DNA of 64,000 bases. Origin: Palaemon carinicauda (taxonomy: Eukaryota; Arthropoda; Malacostraca; Decapoda; Palaemonidae). The position numbers and the translations under genes are program-made. The notes below the pieces were generated by a model. The model had not been told where the DNA came from. It saw nothing but the letters and a program-made list of their open reading frames with translations, and ran no database searches. The stretch is taken from NCBI RefSeq assembly GCF_036898095.1, contig NC_090766.1, positions 32,286,327-32,350,326 of the forward strand. Reading direction: 5' to 3'. Shown piece after piece: positions 59,040 to 64,000 of the stretch (position 1 is its first letter; each line of letters starts with the position of its first letter).

Positions 59040-59175
59040 CCGTCACCTCTGGAGACTGTGTCTGGCGACATACTCAGGGACGAAACTGAACATTGCCTTT
59101 TGCCTTTCTCATTAATGGGCGCTGTGGAAAGAGAGACCATGAAGTTCCTTGACTCGTATGGTTGCTGTCAGTGTG
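59040..59175 (-). pseudogene. DIRS E tyrosine recombinase remnant (box I)
   Basis: The minus strand reads TLTATIRVKELHGLSFHSAH, two stops, then MFSFVPEYVARHSLQR. The first part parallels LALASAKRVSELHGLS, and its Arg is box I. The second matches FRFAPELFARLRI in element D. No complete catalytic set is recoverable. Confidence 0.6.
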
Positions 59176-59570
59176 TAGGAACATAGTCTTCTTAAATCAG
59201 GTGAAAATTTGTTGCCGGGTAAAGTGGAACATTAGGAGGTCTCTTTAGAGATCGGAGAATTTGAACCATGTTCCGAGAGGAAGGTCTCAATTCCGACTGG
59301 AGAAAGGCAAGTTGTAAGTCCGTATGAGTTAGAAAAGGTCTATCGATGAGAGGATGTCTCTTCCTTTCAGTTTGAAGGTGAAGGATCAAGGTTGAGAGAT
59401 CATCTTTACCTGTCGAAACTGAATAGGGGGTCTTTTCCTCTTGTATATACTCGAACATTCCGCAATTGCTGGAATAGAGGTATTGAGTGGAAAGACACTC
59501 TTTCCATGACACCAACCACACAAGATGTTATAATGCCTGGTAGACTGATGCTGAGGAATTCCTCAGATAT

Positions 59571-60830
59571 CTAGACAACCTTTTCGCAAAAGAGGTACTG
59601 GGTAGTCTCCAGGCGTACAATCATAGGAAAGCTATAGCTTGTGGTAGGTGTCAAAGTGGGTTGTCTGTGATGTGGAGAGGGTTTTCTTGGAACGACTATC
59701 ACGAGCTGCAAAAGGTTTGGAAACCGTTCTGCGTGATGCCATAGCGGAGCTAGGAGAGTCCTTGAGAGGCTGACCAATGTTCTAGCCTTCTTGAGTGCCC
59801 TTCTCCAGACAAAACAGGGACGAGACGTAAGCGTCATTGTTGTACCCACCGTTGTTAGCCTGCTTTTTGCCAGAGAGCCTTGGGGTCTAGGGCTGGGGAG
59901 CAACGGCAGCCTGAGGTTCAGGAGCGTTGCAAACAGATCCCTAGTTGGAGGACCCCGTAAAGTCGGGATTTTGTTGGCTATAAGGTGACCCAAAGACCAT
60001 TCGGTATACCTTATCTGAGATGCTGCGCACAGATTGTCGGCGAGCACATTCCTCTAGTCTGGAATGAAGCAGGCTGATAGTGGCACCGAACGGACTTTGG
60101 CCCATATTAGTGTTTATACTGTTAGATGGGAAGAGGCTAAGAGCAAGTTCCTTCTTGCTTGCCAATGTTAGCCTCTATGTGGTATGTGGTATTGTCGCCC
60201 ATCACATCACTGAGTGGTCTGTTAGGAACCGATGAGGCTGCTGAAGGACTGGAAAGTTGGCCTTTATCTCTTAAGAGACTTAAGTGAAGGTACTTTCAGA
60301 CTGTTCAGAGGGTTGAGGTCGTGTGGTGCAGCATCATGGTCCCTCATCTCTTCTTTTGATGTGTTCTACGCACAGCATCAAGTCCAAGGGGTGTAGAAGG
60401 ATGAGAAGGTTATACCGCTCTGTAGATTCTCGACTGACACCCATCCGTTGAGGTTCGTCTAAACTTCTGGTCCCATGGGGTCAGAATGTCTGGGGGATCG
60501 AGGGCTTGATTCCAGTCAGACCCAGTCACTTTGGGATGGGACTTCTTCTCGTTTTGAGAAAGTTATCAGAGATTGGTGTCAGGAACCATTCCCAGATACA
60601 CCATTTTTCTGGGAGGGAAGTAGAGAAGACTTCCGCAGGGTTACCTTGATCACTGGATCTTGGTAAAAAGACTTCAGAAGTTCCATTGCTAATGCAAGGT
60701 TGCCACTGTGTCTGCTAAGGTCAGTCAGTCGTCCCAAAACGGAGGAGACAGAAGCCGATCCTGTGAAACCAGGATGGGTGTAGTGGAAAGACCGAAGCAC
60801 AGTGCCCTGAACTGGTGTTTCTTGTTAGTC
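59571..60830 (-). pseudogene. DIRS E polymerase remnant
   Basis: At 60690-60830 the minus strand reads KHQFRALCFGLSTTPILV (motif B), then after a deletion PPFWDD and a stop where YLDDW is expected, followed by LT. At 59571-60047 one frame has RYTEWSLGHLI and TRDLFATLLNLRLPLLPSPR, matching the SEWSLHPEV and MDLFATRLNAQLPVF tail of element C. RNase H residues are not recoverable. A premature stop replaces the Trp codon after the DD pair. Confidence 0.7.
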
Positions 60831-61539
60831 TAGATTGAATCTTCCAGCCTTCCTAGATGGATGGTTTGCGCCTGGAAGTACTGTATGTGTCCTTTAGGTC
60901 CAGTGTGCAAATGAAGACCTGAGGTCTTAGCCCTTGTTCGAACCCCAAAATGGTGTGGACATCGACCCAAAGGGACAGCTCCTTGTGGATCCTTTTGCAT
61001 GGGAAATTGTTGATGCTGGGGTCTTGACTCGTGGCGTAAAGGATCAGACGCGATACCCTGTGTAAGAATTCTTCTCAGAGAGAATTCCTTTAACTAACAG
61101 AAGGAAGGCAGCGCTTAGCCCTACCATGCGCTCTGATGGGATTGATGCTATTCCTTAGAATAGAATCCATCTGGCGAATGTTAATCAATGGTTAACGGTT
61201 GGGCGTCGTGGTTACTGTGCAGTTGGAGAGTGCTCGCAAGTAGTCCCCTGTCGACAAGCCATTGATGAGGGTTGTCGATTGTTTGCCGATCACTTTAGTG
61301 TGATGGCGAACGGCCAGTAGAGATAAGTACTGTATGTTGTAAACGTTCTGATCTTGGGAACTACGGGCAGAGGTTGACCAGTAAGTCTGAGTCACGAACT
61401 GCTGGCGAATTGCCAATGATCGGTGAATCGGCGGTCTGAGCCGAGGATGGTAACAGACAGGCAGATGAAGCTCTGGTCAGTCAGCCAATGAGTTGGTAAT
61501 CTGCTCTGAGAGCCCTGAGATACAGCAGAATGGTTTAAT

Positions 61540-61930
61540 GATAGTCAGTTGGTGATGGTAAGCCACTGATGATCAGCGATCGATCACGGAACGGTGATCG
61601 GTGAGCTAGAGATCAGCAAGCTGACTATGGTCCCTCCTGGTTGGTCAGAGATCAGCAAGCTGGCGATGGGCTGGTCAGATCAGCGTCATGGTCAGATCAG
61701 CGAGCTGAGTTCAGTGATCGAAGAAACATGAGCTGCCTGATCAGCAAGATGATGACTGGTTATTGACTAGTAATCGGTAATTGGAACACTAGCAATCAGA
61801 GATCGTTAGTCATTGGAGGGACTAGAGGTCAATGATCAAGCTGAGCTAGCAATTGGCGATCTGGTGATTGGTGAGCTAGCGATCGGCAAACCGTGAACTA
61901 GCCATTAGCAAACAGTGATCTAGAGATCAG
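61540..61930. repeat. Degenerate GATCAGCAAGCTGG-type repeat in DIRS E
   Basis: GATCAGCAAGCTGACTATGG, GATCAGCGAGCTGAG, AGCTAGCGATCGGC and similar words recur irregularly for nearly 400 bp. Confidence 0.75.
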
Positions 61931-62399
61931 TCTGTTGATGCTTTCTTGTTTGCTGACGGTGGTCTGTCAAGGAAAAAGAAACTTCAGAAGAGACAGGGAC
62001 CAAGGATTCCACATTTTGATTCCCCTTAGAAGATGGTATCTTCGGGATCTTGAATCCTTCCGTGAAGCCTCTTTCCTCTTTTCCCGGAGGCCATGTTATG
62101 CATTTGCGGGGAGAGGAATGGGGCAATGGTGACCTGTCCAAAAGTTTTATTCCCTTTTCCTGTCTATTGCGCCAGTGTGCTGCAATGGCACACAGGATAA
62201 TGCTGGTACACAGTTTCTGCTGAAGCGCAGTTTCCAGTGAATGCGCAGAAACAGGTAAGCCCTGGTTCTTTCTGAAGAGTTGGCGCATTGGCGAGCGCAA
62301 GTGAGGGTGCTGGATATGAAAGTGCAGGAGAGCGCTGGCGCGCAGTAAGGCACTGTATAGTTTTGTGCAGTCTCCCTAGAATGCGCCGAAGCGTGTGAC

Positions 62400-62670
62400 T
62401 GGTTGCGCAAGGATGGGTGCATTGGCACACGTGTAAGAGTACTATTGGCGCGCGCGCGGAAGACTGCTGGCGCGCGTGCAAGACTGCTTGGCGCGTGCGG
62501 AAGACCGTTTGCGGGCGGGCACGGAAGACCATTGTTGTTGCGGGAAAACCATTGGGAAAGACCATTGTTGTTGCAGGAAAACCATTGGCGCACATGCTCG
62601 CATTAGACAGTTGGAGCGTGCACATGCGCGCGGAAGACCATTGGCGCGCGCGCGGAAGCAATGGTGAGCA
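62400..62670. repeat. GCGCGC-rich degenerate repeat in DIRS E gag region
   Basis: GGCGCGCGCGCGGAAGACTG, GGCGCGCGTGCAAGACTG, GGGCACGGAAGACCATTG and GCGCGCGGAAGACCATTG form units of about 22-36 bp. A 31-bp segment, GACCATTGTTGTTGC then GGGAAAACCATTGGG, is repeated at about 62527 and 62562. Confidence 0.85.
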
Positions 62671-62700
62671 TGATAATGCTTGCAGGGGGGAGCTGGTGAT

Positions 62701-63070
62701 CCTCAGAAGAGTCCAAGACCGAAGTCCAAGGACTAACTGTAGCGTAAGGTAGCGCTGGTATGTTGGCAGGTCAGCTGGCAGGACGACTGGGATGAACCCT
62801 TTGGAAGGGCAAACATCCATGATGAAGACCGTAAAAGGTCCACAGAAGAGTCCAGGACCGACGTCCAAGGACTAACAGCGGCGTAAAGCTGCGTTGGTAG
62901 ATCGGTAGGTCAGCTAGCAGGACAATCAGGAACTGGGATGTGCTCTTTGGAAGGGCGAACATCCACTGATGGCAACCGTTAAAGGTCCATAGAAGAGTCC
63001 AGGATCGAAGTCCATGGACTAGGTTGCAGCGCAAGGTTGCGCTGGTAGGTCTGCTGGTAGGATGATCAGG
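62701..63070. repeat. Three-copy tandem repeat of about 139-147 bp in DIRS E
   Basis: Units start CCTCAGAAGAGTCC (62701), CCACAGAAGAGTCC (62840) and CCATAGAAGAGTCC (62987). Each holds AAGTCCAAGGACTA-like, GCGTAAGGT-like and TGGAAGGGC words; the last unit is partial. Confidence 0.92.
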
Positions 63071-63086
63071 AACTGAAGAGCAGAGT

Positions 63087-63295
63087 GATCCTCCGAAGAG
63101 GTGTCTCTATGAGTGGTCTCTCTCGCGAACGAGAGAGGTGAACACTTCGTAGAAGACTTGATGACGCCCGTGGGGACCAGTGGATCAGCAAATTGACCTT
63201 CAACAATAGCGATCCTCCGAAGAGGAGTCTCTATGAGCGGCCTCCCTCGCGAACGAGAGAGGGGTAAACACTTCGTGGAAGAGACTTGCCAAGAC
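63087..63295. repeat. Two-copy tandem repeat of 124 bp with an internal palindrome
   Basis: GATCCTCCGAAGAGG starts at 63087 and 63211. Each copy has TCTCTATGAG, CTCTCGCGAACGAGAG (a near-perfect palindrome) and AACACTTCGT. A shorter form of the palindrome and AACACTTCGTAGAAGA tail occurs in DIRS D near 54190. Confidence 0.92.
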
Positions 63296-64000
63296 TGTGC
63301 TTCGCCCCTGAAGGAAGAGAGACTCAGCAAGGGGGGAGAATGGTCTGGGTGAAGGCAGCAACAATGGTCAGAGACGATGAATTTATTAAGATGTGGGAAG
63401 TTCTCTCTCGGAAGGGAGAAACAACCTCATACCTGGGAGGAAACTTTCCCTCGGAAGGGAAGTTGTCCAATCCCTGGAGGCGAACCTCTTGGTTAGCGTT
63501 CTAAGATCATCTGAAGTGCTGGTCATGTTGTCACGGGAGTACTGTACAGTACTTCTAAGAGAAGGGATGACACCCATGCCGACGTCCTCTGAGGAACGGC
63601 AGTGACAGCAGATTCCTCAGGCATGAACAGAGCAGCTCTGCTTTGTCGGTACTCTTAGTCGAACGAAGTAAACCGCATAGTTAACTGGGAAAAAATAAAA
63701 TTAATTATTTAACAGAAAAATTCCCTAAGGAGGAACTCTGAAGAGGAACCTCGAGGGAACAGAATAAAAATGGGTATTGCGCCCTTCCTTCCCCAGTCGA
63801 CATCCACAGAAGAAGGGAGGAGCGGAGTAACTGTAATAAAAACAGAATTACAATTATTTAAATCAGCTAAAAATATTCACTAATAGTGAGAACCACTGAT
63901 CCCCCGAAGGGAAATGTTCCCCACAGAGAAAAGCTGAAAAGTTAAAATTACAATTATAATTTCACTAAAAATAATTTGAGACAAACAATCATAAGTGCAA

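Larger units (their letters stand above)
57847..64000 (-). mobile_element. DIRS element E (5' end beyond window)
   Basis: Its left end has the same plan as element D but is clearly diverged: hairpin arms near 57847-57905 and 58085-58143, terminal words CGCTAGTTAGCC and GAGCCATTAAAATTTAG, and an internal complementary region at 58143-58195 (GTAACTGGAATACAAACCAC). Minus-strand remnants of recombinase (about 59040-59175), polymerase (about 59570-60830) and a gag repeat region (61.5-63.5 kb) follow. The right terminal repeat lies outside the window. Confidence 0.85.

Overview
The window looks like nuclear DNA from a decapod crustacean, probably a shrimp; the species cannot be fixed from this sequence. 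The evidence is the density of (TA)n, (GA)n and (AAT)n tracts, abundant DIRS-type retrotransposons, an arthropod-style non-LTR element, tRNA-derived and other short interspersed repeats, and spliced exons with GT-AG borders. No bacterial or organellar features are present. Nearly all long open frames belong to transposable elements or simple repeats.

The one host gene I can support is a TMEM165/GDT1-family (UPF0016) Golgi cation transporter gene on the minus strand. Three phase-compatible exons lie at 27469-27585, 26972-27221 (carrying the ELGDKT signature) and 24328-24503. Two candidate micro-exons for the cytosolic loop lie at 5676-5720 and 5282-5311, across an intron of about 18.6 kb. The start codon and the second catalytic half (the second E-x-G-D motif) are not seen and probably lie outside the window.

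Mobile DNA by region: an unidentified diverged repeat at the left edge (1-1440); a solo DIRS-type hairpin (3559-3833); a 5'-truncated non-LTR retrotransposon (7311-8357); a 23-bp minisatellite (8617-9215); DIRS element A (9841-17487, minus), split by a pogo/Tigger-like non-autonomous transposon; a nearly full-length but broken LINE (17488-20853); short interspersed repeats (21.1-24.9 kb); a DIRS gag fragment F (25.7-26.7 kb); DIRS element B (28.15-36.44 kb, plus) carrying a second, longer copy of the pogo-like element; another solo hairpin (38256-38526); DIRS element C (38.5-44.4 kb, minus; best reverse transcriptase); gag fragment G (45.1-46.7 kb); DIRS element D (47.26-55.43 kb, minus) with a 717-bp tandem duplication and an embedded 5S rRNA-like sequence; and DIRS element E (57.85 kb to the right edge, minus).

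The DIRS elements show the expected layout: inverted terminal repeats, an internal region complementary to the joined termini, gag, reverse transcriptase/RNase H and a tyrosine recombinase. All five carry disabling changes. Each also has a roughly 300-bp hairpin at its 3' end, and two such hairpins occur alone. The most unusual items are the 5S rRNA-like insert, the hairpin module, the shared cysteine-rich gag start, and the recurrent repeat expansion at one place in gag.
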